Assembly (NCBI GenBank): GCA_015654615.1
Contig: JAATGN010000332.1
Coordinates: 1-42,721, forward strand
Source: Rhodospirillales bacterium
GTDB lineage: Bacteria > Pseudomonadota > Alphaproteobacteria > Rhodospirillales > Magnetospirillaceae
Reading direction: 5' to 3'
Length of the DNA stretch: 42,721 nt
In this document: positions 8,549 through 16,415 of the stretch, one piece after another
Position numbering within the stretch: the stretch's first letter is position 1
How the letters are laid out: each line of letters opens with the position of its first letter
Notes under the pieces: model-generated
What the model was told of the DNA's origin: nothing
Database searches by the model: none
What the model saw: the letters and a program-made list of their open reading frames with translations, nothing else
Made by a program: the position numbers and the translations under genes

Positions 8549-8761
8549 ATGGCTGACGCACGAATCATCAAATTCGACGTGGGAAGCCCGACCGACGCGG
8601 CTCTCAGCCGAGTCGCCAAAGGCACTCACGCAAGCTCCAATAATGAGGCGTTCCGGCGAAGCGTTGCAATCGCGGACGTGATTGTCCGCGAGCGAAGCGC
8701 AGGACATAAGATCTATATCGAGGACTCCAACGGAGTTCGTCGGGAAATCGAAATTGTCTGA
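8549..8761 (+). CDS. Small ribbon-helix-helix-like DNA-binding protein (putative)
   Basis: This 70-residue protein begins with a short beta-strand-like segment (ARIIKFDVG), continues with two helices (TDAALSRVAKGTHASSNNEAFRRSVAIADVIVRERSAG) and ends in a two-strand tail (HKIYIEDSNGVRREIEIV). The pattern EAFRRSVAIADV…ERSAGHKIYIED resembles small CopG/Arc-type regulators often found in plasmids and islands. The ATG at 8549 has GGAGG five bases upstream; an in-frame ATG at 8537 is less well placed. A palindrome lies on its promoter, consistent with autoregulation. No toxin gene follows directly, so it is either an orphan regulator or an antitoxin whose partner is lost. The fold call is by pattern only. 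Confidence 0.6.
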   Translation: MADARIIKFDVGSPTDAALSRVAKGTHASSNNEAFRRSVAIADVIVRERSAGHKIYIEDSNGVRREIEIV

Positions 8762-8783
8762 TTCGGTACCCGACCCAAAAGCA

Positions 8784-8811
8784 GCGGCTTCGGCTCAGTA
8801 GCCGAAGCCGC
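8784..8811. terminator. Perfect 12-bp stem-loop after the small regulator gene
   Basis: Arms 8784–8795 and 8800–8811 are perfectly complementary with a 4-nt loop (CAGT). The plus strand has no T-run after it. On the minus strand the stem is followed within a few bases by TTTT, so an intrinsic terminator would work better for leftward transcription. It begins 22 nt after the stop of the small regulator gene. Confidence 0.5.
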
Positions 8812-8927
8812 CTGCAAAAAATACAGCCATCACTGTAGGGGTATATAGCGATAAGACAGTAGAAGAGCGTACTGTCGATGATAAGCAGTGGGCTGCAACT
8901 ACAAGACGGTTAGATCAACAAGACACT

Positions 8928-9170
8928 ATGATCAAAGCCATGATTAGAATATTTTCTTTTCTTAATGGCGCGGTTGTTCTCATGGTCATGAGATTTTGGA
9001 TTGGTGATTTTTGGCGAAATGATATCATCGTTACAGAAAAAGTGATTATGTCAATCATCGGCGCGACCATCGTTCAAGCCGGCCTCGCCTTCATGAGCAT
9101 CACCAAGTTTCTCTTTCCCAACGATTCGCCCGCGACAGGCAGGGGAAAAGGTGAACCGGCAGCCAAGTAA
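8928..9170 (+). CDS. Small AT-rich membrane protein of unknown function, possibly 5'-truncated
   Basis: From the ATG at 8928 this frame gives 80 residues with two hydrophobic helices (about 8–25 and 38–62) and a polar tail (NDSPATGRGKGEPAAK). The DNA is much richer in A and T than the flanking genes, a sign of foreign origin. No ribosome site precedes the ATG. The same frame stays open upstream to a TAG at 8799 and would read a soluble, protein-like sequence (SDKTVEERTVDDKQWAATT) but has no ATG, GTG or TTG. Either the short form is real or the gene has lost its 5' end. No family is recognised. Confidence 0.45.
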   Translation: MIKAMIRIFSFLNGAVVLMVMRFWIGDFWRNDIIVTEKVIMSIIGATIVQAGLAFMSITKFLFPNDSPATGRGKGEPAAK

Positions 9171-9346
9171 CGAGGCCTTGGTGCTTCTCCCTGTTGCATA
9201 AGAAGGAAACCGGCAGCAACAAAGGGAAGCCGCTATATCAACTGCATGGTGGCAGTCACCAATCTTGCGATGTTTTCGACGCGCGGTCGCCCCACTCAAT
9301 ATCGGCACACACGAGAATTTGTTGCGGTATAGCCTTACGTGCTGGT

Positions 9347-9820
9347 CTAGGTCGTAATCGGAATATCAATAACAGGCCGAAGAACTTCGAACTGCCGTGC
9401 GTACTTTCGCACGACCTGATCGTAGAGACTGCCGAGATGTTTGGCATGTACACTAATGATCAGCGTGCAAGGCAGATCTTTCTCTGGCTCCGAATCGTGC
9501 CTTTCCTGACGAGCATTGTAGTGGATGTCGAGTATGGGATTGCGCAGCGTCTTGCCCATGAAGGTTGCGTGCGCATGCAGGCAGTTTTCCCACTTCCACA
9601 CGTGACGGCACAATTCGTCTTCAAACAACCCGCCCTGCGTCTTCCCAAAAAAGCTCTTGCTGTCGGTATGGGCTTGGCTTGGGTCCTTGCGCTTTTGGTC
9701 GCACGGCCGAAAAGGCGGCTCAAAACCGGTAGCCGTAATCGTAATTTTACCGGGAATGGCGCCGAAGGGAAACCATCTTATCCGATAGCATTTCGAGTGT
9801 CGGTAAATTCGATCGCTGGC
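9347..9820 (-). pseudogene. Gene fragment of unknown function abutting tRNA-Gln
   Basis: On the minus strand a frame ending in TAG at 9347–9349 reads a protein-like sequence with balanced composition, including LFEDELCRHVWKWENCLHA, NPILDIHYNARQERH and LGSLYDQVVRKYARQFEVL. It stays open back through the tRNA gene, so no natural 5' end exists. The only in-frame ATG, about two thirds of the way along, would leave roughly 70 residues. The composition is less GC-rich than neighbouring core genes. This looks like the 3' part of a gene cut at an insertion junction next to the tRNA. The opposite strand is also open (9194–9823) but looks less protein-like. I do not recognise the family. Confidence 0.4.
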
Positions 9821-9851
9821 TAAGTGGTTTGCCGCACAATCCCGGAAGAGT

Positions 9852-9926
9852 TGGCTGGGGCGGGAGGGATCGAACCTCCGAATGACGGGATCAAAACCCG
9901 TTGCCTTACCGCTTGGCGACGCCCCA
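9852..9926 (-). tRNA. tRNA-Gln (anticodon UUG)
   Basis: The minus strand folds as a 75-nt tRNA including an encoded CCA (9852–9854). The acceptor arm TGGGGCG pairs with CGCCCCA, the anticodon stem-loop is CGGGTTTTGATCCCG (TTG, reading CAA and CAG) and the T-arm is GGAGGTTCGATCCCTCC. The accessory segment ends at its 3' side, the usual target face for integrating elements. Confidence 0.97.
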
Positions 9927-10068
9927 ACAAAGAGAGAGGGCGGCACCATATGATAAGCAACGGCGGGATGCAACCTCGGTTTCGCGGGAAATATCGCCGG
10001 CCGGCCCGCCGGAAAACCAGGGGCATCCGGGGCGTGCCGCCCCTGATCGCCGCCGGTCCGGACCATCG

Positions 10069-12474
10069 TCAGACCTGGCCTGTTTTGGCCGCCTGCGCTT
10101 CGACCACCGCCACGGCGGTGATGTTCAGCAGCCCGCGCGCCGTGACGAAGGGCGTCACGATATGCACCGATCGGGCGCCGCCCAGCAGGATCGGTCCGAC
10201 CGTCCGGCCTTCGCCGACCGCCTGCAGGAGATTGAAGGCGATGTTGGCGGCATCCAGCGTCGGCATGATCAGCAGATTGGCGTTGCCGCGGAGCCGGGAA
10301 TCCGGCAGCACCTTTTGGCGCACCGCCTGCGAGAGCGCCGTGTCGGCATGCATTTCGCCGTCGACCTCCAAGTCCGGCGCCAGGCGGCCGATGATGCCCA
10401 GGGCCTGGCGCATCTTGTGGGCGCTGGGCGTGTCGGCGCTGCCGAAGTTGGAATGGGACAGCAGGGCCACCTTCGGCTCGACCCCGAACAGCCGGACCTT
10501 TTCCGCCGCCATCACCGCGATCTCGGCGATCTGTTCGGCCGAAGGATCGGCATTCACCTGGGTGTCGCACAGGAAAAAGGTGCTCTTGTCGAGGATCATC
10601 AGATTCATCGTCGCGGCGATCTTGGCCTCCGGCTTCAATCCGATGACATTCATGACGTCGCCGAAATGCGTGGCGAAGGGCTTGTCGGTGCCGCACAGCA
10701 TGGCGTCGGCGTGGTCCAGCCTCAGCATGGTCGCGGCGAACACCGTCGCATTCGAACGCATGACCAGGGCGGCATAATCGGGCCGCACCCCGTGGCGGCC
10801 CATCAGGCTGCGATAATGCTCGACATAGCCGTCGAAACGGGGGTCGGCGGCGGGGTCGGCGATCTCGACGTCCCGGCCCGGAACCAGACGCAAGCCAAGC
10901 CGCTTGATCTTCTCGCCGATCACCGCGGGGCGCCCGACGAGGATCGGACGGGCCAAGCCTTCGTCGACCGCCACCTGGGCGACGCGCAGCACCCGCTCGT
11001 CCTCGCCCTCGGCATAGACGACCCGCTGGGGATTCTGCTGCGCCTTGCGGAAGACCGGCGTCATCACCAGGCTGGAGCGGAAGACATATTGCTCGAGCTG
11101 ATGCCGATAGGCCTTGAGATCGGCGATCGGCCGCGTCGCCACGCCGGAGTCCATCGCCGCTTTGGCCACCGCCTCGGCGATTTCGACGATCAGGCGCGGA
11201 TCGAAGGGCTTGGGCAGGATGTAGTCGGGCCCGAAGCCCAGGTTCGCCGTGTCGCCATAAGCCGCGGCGACGACGTCGGACGGCGCGGCGCGGGCCATTT
11301 CGGCGATCGCCTTGAGACAGGCCAATTGCATCGGCACATTGATCGTCGTCGCCCCGACGTCGAGCGCCGCCCGGAAGATGAAGGGAAAGCACAGCAGGTT
11401 GTTGACCTGATTGGGATAGTCGGACCGCCCGGTGGCGATGATCGCGTCGGGCCTGGCCGCCCGGGCTTCCTCCGGCGTGATCTCCGGATCGGGATTGGCC
11501 AGGGCGAGAATGAACGGACTGGCCGCCATCCTTTTGACCATGGCGCCGCTCAGCAGTCCCGGTGCCGACAGCCCCAGGAAGACGTCGGCGCCGTCGATCA
11601 CCTCGTCCAGGGTCCGCGCGTTGGTCTGCTGCGCATAGGCCTGCTTGAAGGGGTTCATCTCTTCGGTGCGCCCGTCGTAGACGACGCCGATCCGATCGAC
11701 CAGCAGGACGTTGGAGCGCTGCAGCCCCATGCTGACCAGCATGTCGAGGCAGGCGATGCCGGCGGCGCCGCCGCCGGTCGAGACGACCCTGACCTCTTCG
11801 ATCCGCTTGCCGACCAGATGCAGGCCGTTCAGCACGGCCGCGCCGACCACGATCGCCGTGCCATGCTGATCGTCGTGGAAAACCGGGATCTTCATCCGTT
11901 CGCGCAGGCGCCGTTCGACCTCGAAACAGGCCGGCGCCGCGATATCCTCCAGATTGATCGCCCCGAAGGTCGGCTCCAGCCGCGCGATGGTATCGACCAG
12001 GGCGTCGATGTCCTTTTCGTTCACCTCGATGTCGAAGGCGTCGATGCCGGCGAATTTCTTGAAAAGGACGGCCTTGCCTTCCATCACCGGCTTGGCGGCC
12101 AGCGGACCGATGTCGCCGAGGCCCAGAACGGCCGTGCCGTTGGTCACCACCGCCACCAGATTGGCCCGCGCCGTCAGCTGCGCGGCGCGATCCGGATCGG
12201 CCACGATGGCGTTGCAGGCAAAGGCGACGCCGGGGGAATAGGCCAGGCCCAGATCCCGCTGCGTCTCCATCGGCTTGGTGGCCACCGTCGCCAGCTTCCC
12301 CGGCCGGCCCCGCTGATGATATTCCAGAGCCAAGGCCTCGAGGTCGGTCGAAGCGACGGGGTTCTCGTGATGATCCACGACGTGCCCAGGATCCGTACCA
12401 TCGTCCGAAGGAAAATGTGAAGAAGCCATATTCGTCGGTTCCATCAGCGTAGAGGGATCGCCACGATAAAGCAT
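10069..12474 (-). CDS. maeB: NADP-dependent malic enzyme with C-terminal phosphotransacetylase-like domain
   Basis: This 801-residue enzyme converts malate to pyruvate and CO2 with reduction of NADP+, linking the TCA cycle to pyruvate and NADPH supply. Order of parts: malic enzyme N-terminal domain (about residues 60–180, with [26 protein letters not shown] and [18 protein letters not shown]), NAD(P)-binding domain (about 190–430, [21 protein letters not shown]), then a phosphate acetyl/butyryltransferase-like domain (about 455–790, [33 protein letters not shown]). The last is typical of large proteobacterial MaeB and usually acts in regulation by acetyl-CoA rather than catalysis. The start is uncertain: ATGs at 12474, 12444 and 12429 are in frame and none has a strong ribosome site. 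The gene is transcribed alone. Confidence 0.94.
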   Translation of the reverse strand: MLYRGDPSTLMEPTNMASSHFPSDDGTDPGHVVDHHENPVASTDLEALALEYHQRGRPGKLATVATKPMETQRDLGLAYSPGVAFACNAIVADPDRAAQLTARANLVAVVTNGTAVLGLGDIGPLAAKPVMEGKAVLFKKFAGIDAFDIEVNEKDIDALVDTIARLEPTFGAINLEDIAAPACFEVERRLRERMKIPVFHDDQHGTAIVVGAAVLNGLHLVGKRIEEVRVVSTGGGAAGIACLDMLVSMGLQRSNVLLVDRIGVVYDGRTEEMNPFKQAYAQQTNARTLDEVIDGADVFLGLSAPGLLSGAMVKRMAASPFILALANPDPEITPEEARAARPDAIIATGRSDYPNQVNNLLCFPFIFRAALDVGATTINVPMQLACLKAIAEMARAAPSDVVAAAYGDTANLGFGPDYILPKPFDPRLIVEIAEAVAKAAMDSGVATRPIADLKAYRHQLEQYVFRSSLVMTPVFRKAQQNPQRVVYAEGEDERVLRVAQVAVDEGLARPILVGRPAVIGEKIKRLGLRLVPGRDVEIADPAADPRFDGYVEHYRSLMGRHGVRPDYAALVMRSNATVFAATMLRLDHADAMLCGTDKPFATHFGDVMNVIGLKPEAKIAATMNLMILDKSTFFLCDTQVNADPSAEQIAEIAVMAAEKVRLFGVEPKVALLSHSNFGSADTPSAHKMRQALGIIGRLAPDLEVDGEMHADTALSQAVRQKVLPDSRLRGNANLLIMPTLDAANIAFNLLQAVGEGRTVGPILLGGARSVHIVTPFVTARGLLNITAVAVVEAQAAKTGQV

Positions 12475-12689
12475 TGAGGCAACTCTTGCGAGAGCCGCCC
12501 CGTGGCCACGGCGGACGAGCGGCGGCGAACGGCGTCGCCGGCGAGATTTACGATTTCCGCCTCGTCGCGCCCTTCCGATCGCTGCAGAAAAAAGTCAAGG
12601 CGGCCGCCGGGCATCGCGACCGGCACCTGGGCCCTTGCGACTTTCTCGGGGTCGGACGCCCCCGAGAGTCGGGAATGAGGCTGCCGGGC

Positions 12690-13043
12690 CTAGTTCGCGG
12701 TGACCGTCACCGTTCCGGTCATATGCGGATGCATCGAGCAAAAATAGGCAAAAGTGCCTGCTTTGCTGAAGGTCCAGCTGAATTTCTCGTCGGTGTCGAG
12801 GACCGGCGATTTGAACTGGTCTTTTTGTACGGCAACGATGCGGTGCGGCGTATCGTCGCGATTGATCCACACCACCGTCGTTCCTTCGGGCACGGTGACG
12901 GTCTGCGGCGAGAAGGTGAAATTGTCGAGGTGGATCTCCAGCGGGGCGGCGGCCGTCGCCGGTCCGTTCAAGACGGCTCCGGCCACGGCGGCGGACAGGA
13001 CGGTCGTCAGGGCGAAACCCCGAAGATGAGATGGGATGTGCAT
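12690..13043 (-). CDS. Periplasmic cupredoxin (amicyanin/plastocyanin-like blue copper protein)
   Basis: This 117-residue exported protein has a signal peptide (hydrophobic to about residue 31, cleavage near ATAAA) followed by one cupredoxin domain. Type 1 copper ligands are all present: His67 in DDTPHRIV, and Cys102, His105 and Met108 in FCSMHPHM. It should carry electrons or bind copper in the periplasm. The start has AAGGAG seven bases upstream. It lies 73 bp after the metallophosphoesterase in the same direction with only a short hairpin between (13065–13087), so it is probably the second gene of that transcript and under the ECF-type promoter at 14109–14134. The partner redox protein is unknown. 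Confidence 0.88.
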   Translation of the reverse strand: MHIPSHLRGFALTTVLSAAVAGAVLNGPATAAAPLEIHLDNFTFSPQTVTVPEGTTVVWINRDDTPHRIVAVQKDQFKSPVLDTDEKFSWTFSKAGTFAYFCSMHPHMTGTVTVTAN

Positions 13044-13115
13044 GCGGGTCTCCTTTGGGGCGGCGACCGGGAACCGGGCTCCCGGTCAAGGGAAGCTATC
13101 GTCGGATTTTGACCG

Positions 13116-14072
13116 CTAGGCGTCGGCCAGCGGCATTTCGACGAGTTGGGCCGTCGTTTCGCCCGGATGGATATCGACGGCGGCGACACCCAACAGGCGG
13201 CGCAGCCGATCGGCCGGCACCGTCATCGGTCCCGGCGACGGTGCCGTTCCCGGCGCCGGTTGCGGAAAGGCGGTCGACATGGCGGTGTGGAAGGAGATGT
13301 TGCCCTCGACCTTCTGCATGATCTGGTGGATGTGCCCGTTCAGCACCGTCACCGAGCCGAAACGGCGCAAATAGCCGAGCGCCTGTTCGCCATCCGAGGT
13401 TCCCCACCCCCAGTCGGCCGCGATGGTCCACAGGGGAATGTGGGCGAGCACGACGATGGGCGTGCTGGCGGTGCGGCCCTTGAGGTCGCCCTCCAGCCAT
13501 TCCAGTTGCGCGTTCCCCAAATTGCCCAGCCCGCCGGCCTTCAGCTCGATGACATTGACCAGGGCGACGAAATGGACGCCTCCCTGGTCGAAACTGTACC
13601 AGCCGTCGCCTTGGCTCCCCTTGGCGAAGCGTTCGCGGAACGACGCTCCGGGCGTGTCGTCGAGGACATCGTGCTCCCCGGGGATGAAATGGACCGGTCC
13701 GACGTTCCGCTCTCCCAGAAGCTGTTGCGCGGCATCGAACTCCGCCGGTTTGGACAGATGGCTGACGTCGCCGGTATGGACGAGGAACTCCGGCCGAACC
13801 GGCAGGGCGGCGATCCTGGCGATGGCGGCCCGCAGGGTGCCGGTGCTGTCGGGATTGGCCTCCTTGGCGAACCCGATATGGCTGTCGCTGATCTGCACGA
13901 AATGCAGCCCGCCGGCGGTCGCCGCGGCCGCCGCGGCCGAACCGATCAGGCCGCTCGCCCGCGGGATGCCGCCGACGACGCTCCACAGCATGCCGGTGCC
14001 GGCCCAGGCCATGCATTTCAACAGGGACCGGCGGCCGAGGGACGATGTGTCGTGCGATGCATGCTTGCCCAT
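13116..14072 (-). CDS. Tat-exported calcineurin-like metallophosphoesterase
   Basis: This 318-residue protein has a twin-arginine signal (LGRRSLLK at residues 12–19, then a hydrophobic stretch), so it is exported folded with its metals. The metallophosphoesterase motifs follow in order: QISDSHIG, HTGDVSH, GEHD (in place of the usual GNHD), LAHIPLW and NGHIHQ; these bind two metal ions. The physiological phosphoester is unknown. I chose the ATG at 14072, because GGAGGA lies six bases upstream; a longer frame to 14237 would run across the promoter region. It is divergent from the ECF sigma gene across a 126-bp gap containing a perfect palindrome that provides matching promoters on both strands. 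It probably leads a two-gene transcript with the cupredoxin and belongs to the ECF regulon. Confidence 0.88.
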   Translation of the reverse strand: MGKHASHDTSSLGRRSLLKCMAWAGTGMLWSVVGGIPRASGLIGSAAAAAATAGGLHFVQISDSHIGFAKEANPDSTGTLRAAIARIAALPVRPEFLVHTGDVSHLSKPAEFDAAQQLLGERNVGPVHFIPGEHDVLDDTPGASFRERFAKGSQGDGWYSFDQGGVHFVALVNVIELKAGGLGNLGNAQLEWLEGDLKGRTASTPIVVLAHIPLWTIAADWGWGTSDGEQALGYLRRFGSVTVLNGHIHQIMQKVEGNISFHTAMSTAFPQPAPGTAPSPGPMTVPADRLRRLLGVAAVDIHPGETTAQLVEMPLADA

Positions 14073-14108
14073 GGTCATCCTCCGAAAAAATGGATCCATG
14101 CATGCTTC

Positions 14109-14134
14109 TACCGTCGGGAGCGGCCGCTTATTCC
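14109..14134 (-). promoter_or_regulatory. Putative ECF-type promoter of the metallophosphoesterase–cupredoxin unit
   Basis: Read on the minus strand, GGAATAAG (14134–14127) is followed after exactly 15 bases by GTA (14111–14109), about 36 bases before the start at 14072. The -35-like element shares a perfect 16-bp palindrome, TTATTCCCGGGAATAA (14128–14143), with the opposite promoter. The same motif with the same spacing precedes both ECF sigma genes in this window. Confidence 0.6.
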
Positions 14135-14136
14135 CG

Positions 14137-14162
14137 GGAATAAATCCGCCGTCCGTGCGGTA
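14137..14162 (+). promoter_or_regulatory. Putative autoregulatory ECF-type promoter of the first sigma gene
   Basis: GGAATAAA (14137–14144) is followed after 15 bases by GTA (14160–14162), about 36 bases before the sigma gene start at 14199. ECF sigma factors usually recognise a conserved GGAA-type -35 element and transcribe their own operon. The element is the mirror image of the one serving the metallophosphoesterase gene. Confidence 0.6.
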
Positions 14163-14198
14163 TGATCCATGGGAAGGCTGTCGTTCATCGGGTGAGGA

Positions 14199-14747
14199 AT
14201 GCGGGCTGAACGCTTCGAACGAGTGGTGTTGGCCCATCTGGACGCGGCCTATAACCTGGCCCGCTGGCTGACCGGCCGGTCGACCGACGCCGAGGATGTG
14301 GTGCAGGACGCGATGCTCCGCGCCTACCGCGCCTTCGACGGTTGCCGCGAGGCGACGGCGCGACCTTGGCTGCTGCGGATCGTCCGCAATGCGGCCTATG
14401 ACTGGATGAGGTCACTCCATGCGACGAAGGTCGGCGGCTTTGCCGACATCGATCCCGAAGACGCCTTCGGGACCGCCTTCGCCGCCGATGTCTTCACCGG
14501 GCCGGCGGAAACGCCCGAGGACATGATGATCAAGGCCGACGATCGCCGGCTGTTCGATGACCTGATCGCCGGGCTGCCCGTCGCCTTTCGCGAGGTGGTG
14601 GTGCTGCGCGAGCTGGAAGAGCTGTCCTACAGGGAAATCGCCGAGATCGCCGGCCTTCCGATGGGCACCGTGATGTCCCGGCTGGCGCGGGCGCGCAACC
14701 TCTTGCAGAAGGCATGGAAGGACCGCAATGGCAAAGCTGGATTGTGA
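14199..14747 (+). CDS. ECF-family RNA polymerase sigma factor
   Basis: This 182-residue protein has sigma region 2 (about 8–75, YNLARWLTGRSTDAEDVVQDAMLRAYRAF and WLLRIVRNAAYDWMR) and region 4 (about 125–175, LPVAFREVVVLRELEELSYREIAEIAGLPMGTVMSRLARAR, a helix-turn-helix). It lacks regions 1 and 3, as expected of group 4 (ECF) sigma factors. It directs RNA polymerase to stress-type promoters when released from its membrane anti-sigma partner, whose gene overlaps its end by 20 bp. The promoter motif at 14137 and its mirror image suggest that it drives itself and the divergent metallophosphoesterase–cupredoxin unit. The inducing signal is unknown; the copper protein in the putative regulon hints at copper or redox stress. 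Confidence 0.93.
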   Translation: MRAERFERVVLAHLDAAYNLARWLTGRSTDAEDVVQDAMLRAYRAFDGCREATARPWLLRIVRNAAYDWMRSLHATKVGGFADIDPEDAFGTAFAADVFTGPAETPEDMMIKADDRRLFDDLIAGLPVAFREVVVLRELEELSYREIAEIAGLPMGTVMSRLARARNLLQKAWKDRNGKAGL

Positions 14748-15519
14748 GCAGGTCCGATCGCTGATCGACGCCGCGCTGGACGGCGAACTCGATGCGGTCG
14801 GCCAGGTGGCCTTCGACGAGCACCTCGTCGCCTGCCCGGACTGCGCCGCCGCCCATGCCGCAAGGCTCGCTTTCGTGCGCCGGCTGCGGGCGGAGGCGAG
14901 CCGCTTCGCCGCTCCCGCATCGCTGCGCGCCCGCCTGCCGGCCGGTTTGCCGCTACGGCAGGCCGGCAGGCCGCCGCCGCCCCCTCGGTGGCGGTGGTGG
15001 CTGACCGGCGGCACCTGGGTCGCCTCGGCGGCGGCGCTCGCCGTCAGCCTGGCGCTTTTCCTGGTCCCTCCAGGCCGGCAAGACGAACTGACGCGCGAGC
15101 TGGTCGCCGCGCATGTTCGCTCGCTGATGCCCGACCATCTGACCGACGTGCCGTCGTCCGACCGCCACACCGTCAAACCCTGGTTCAACGGGAAAGTGGG
15201 TCTGTCGCCGCCCGTTCCCACGCTGGCCGACAAGGGGTTTCCCCTGATCGGCGGCCGGCTCGACTATGTCGATGAGCACACGGCGGCGGCGCTGGTCTAC
15301 CGGCGCAACCAGCATGTCATCAATCTGTTCGTCTGGCCGGCCCCGGGCACTCCGGCCCCGGCCACCACCGGCCGCAATGGCTACAACCTGGTGGAATGGA
15401 CCAGGGACGGACTGCGCTACGCCGCGGTGTCCGACGTGAATGTGGCCGAACTTGAAAATTTCCAGCGCCTTTGGACGACGGCAGCCAGCGAAGGAGAGGC
15501 GGAGAACGCGGCGCCCTAA
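14728..15519 (+). CDS. Membrane anti-sigma factor with zinc-finger (zf-HC2) domain
   Basis: This 263-residue protein begins with a ZAS-type anti-sigma domain: Cys6, then His32-x3-Cys36-x2-Cys39 in [10 protein letters not shown]. One membrane helix follows (about 90–113, [19 protein letters not shown]). The rest is a periplasmic domain with blocks ([45 protein letters not shown]) common to transmembrane anti-sigma factors. It should hold the preceding ECF sigma factor at the membrane and release it on a periplasmic or redox signal; the Cys/His cluster could sense either. GGAAGGA lies five bases before the ATG. The coding overlap with the sigma gene keeps their production in balance. Confidence 0.9.
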   Translation: MAKLDCEQVRSLIDAALDGELDAVGQVAFDEHLVACPDCAAAHAARLAFVRRLRAEASRFAAPASLRARLPAGLPLRQAGRPPPPPRWRWWLTGGTWVASAAALAVSLALFLVPPGRQDELTRELVAAHVRSLMPDHLTDVPSSDRHTVKPWFNGKVGLSPPVPTLADKGFPLIGGRLDYVDEHTAAALVYRRNQHVINLFVWPAPGTPAPATTGRNGYNLVEWTRDGLRYAAVSDVNVAELENFQRLWTTAASEGEAENAAP

Positions 15520-16415
15520 GCCGCGCGGCTGACCAGCGGGGCCGCCGCCACCCACCAGGCGGCATGCGAGGCGGCCAGACGCCGGGCGGCCGCTGCGGCC
15601 GTCGCCTCATCGGCGAACAGACCGAAACAGGTCGCGCCGCTGCCCGACATGCGGGCCAGCAGGCAGTCCGCCTGTCCGGCGATGACCTCCAGCATCTCGC
15701 CGATCACCGGGGCCAGCCGCACCGCCGGTTCGGTCAGATCGTTGCGGCGGCCGGCCAGGGCTTCGGCCAGGGCGGCGGCGTCGGCCGGCGCCTCCATGAG
15801 AGGGGCCGGAGACGAAAAGGCGGCCTGCCGGGCCTTGAACACCGCCGGAGTCGACAGGCCGACGCCGGGATTGACCAGCACCAGCCAGGCCGGCGGCAGG
15901 ACGGGAGCCGCCGCGAGGATTTCCCCGATGCCGCTCATTCGAGCCGGACGACCGGCCAGGCAGACCGGCAGATCGGCGCCCAGGGCCAATCCGATGCGGG
16001 CCAGTTCCGTCTCGTCCGGAGAAATGCCCCAGAGGCGGCACAAGCCGCGCAGCGCCGCCGCCCCGTCGGCCGAACCGCCGCCGATGCCGGACGCCACCGG
16101 CAAGCGCTTGGTCAAAGCGATGGCGGCCTTCGCCGGCACGCCGGCGGCCGCCGCCAGGGCGCGGGCGGCCTTCAGGACCATATTGTCGGGCTCGACCGCC
16201 AAGGCGCCGGCATTCGGCCCGTCGATGCAAAGCGACAGGTCGTCGGCGGGACGCAGAACCAGACGGTCGCCGACCCCGGCGAAGGCCACCAGGCTGTCGA
16301 GCAGGTGGTAACCGTCGGCGCGGCGGCCGACCACCTGGAGATAAAGATTGACCTTGGCGGCGGCGAACGCCTCCACCGCGCCATCGGCGGAGGCGAGAAA
16401 AGGCGTCGCCGTCAT
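15516..16415 (-). CDS. ispE: 4-diphosphocytidyl-2-C-methyl-D-erythritol kinase
   Basis: This 299-residue GHMP kinase phosphorylates CDP-methylerythritol in the non-mevalonate isoprenoid pathway. Visible motifs are [25 protein letters not shown] at the N-terminus, the ATP-binding glycine loop [19 protein letters not shown] (about residue 107) and a C-terminal [12 protein letters not shown]. The chosen ATG at 16415 overlaps the stop of the TPR gene by 4 bp, so the two are coupled; the frame further upstream is out-of-frame TPR sequence. The 3' ends of ispE and the anti-sigma gene overlap by 4 bp in convergent orientation. Confidence 0.95.
   Translation of the reverse strand: MTATPFLASADGAVEAFAAAKVNLYLQVVGRRADGYHLLDSLVAFAGVGDRLVLRPADDLSLCIDGPNAGALAVEPDNMVLKAARALAAAAGVPAKAAIALTKRLPVASGIGGGSADGAAALRGLCRLWGISPDETELARIGLALGADLPVCLAGRPARMSGIGEILAAAPVLPPAWLVLVNPGVGLSTPAVFKARQAAFSSPAPLMEAPADAAALAEALAGRRNDLTEPAVRLAPVIGEMLEVIAGQADCLLARMSGSGATCFGLFADEATAAAAARRLAASHAAWWVAAAPLVSRAA

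Noticed and set aside
9194-9823. A 209-codon plus-strand frame opposite the tRNA-adjacent fragment
   Set aside because: The start has no ribosome site and the minus-strand frame has the more protein-like composition; I could not exclude it fully.
9852-9880. Direct duplication of the tRNA-Gln 3' end marking the far edge of an integrated element
   Set aside because: Scanning the window by eye, I found no second copy of the T-arm/acceptor sequence; the far edge may have decayed or lie elsewhere.
13065-13087. Hairpin between the metallophosphoesterase and cupredoxin genes as a terminator
   Set aside because: The 8-bp stem has no T-run on the transcribed strand, so it more likely stabilises or tunes the shared transcript.
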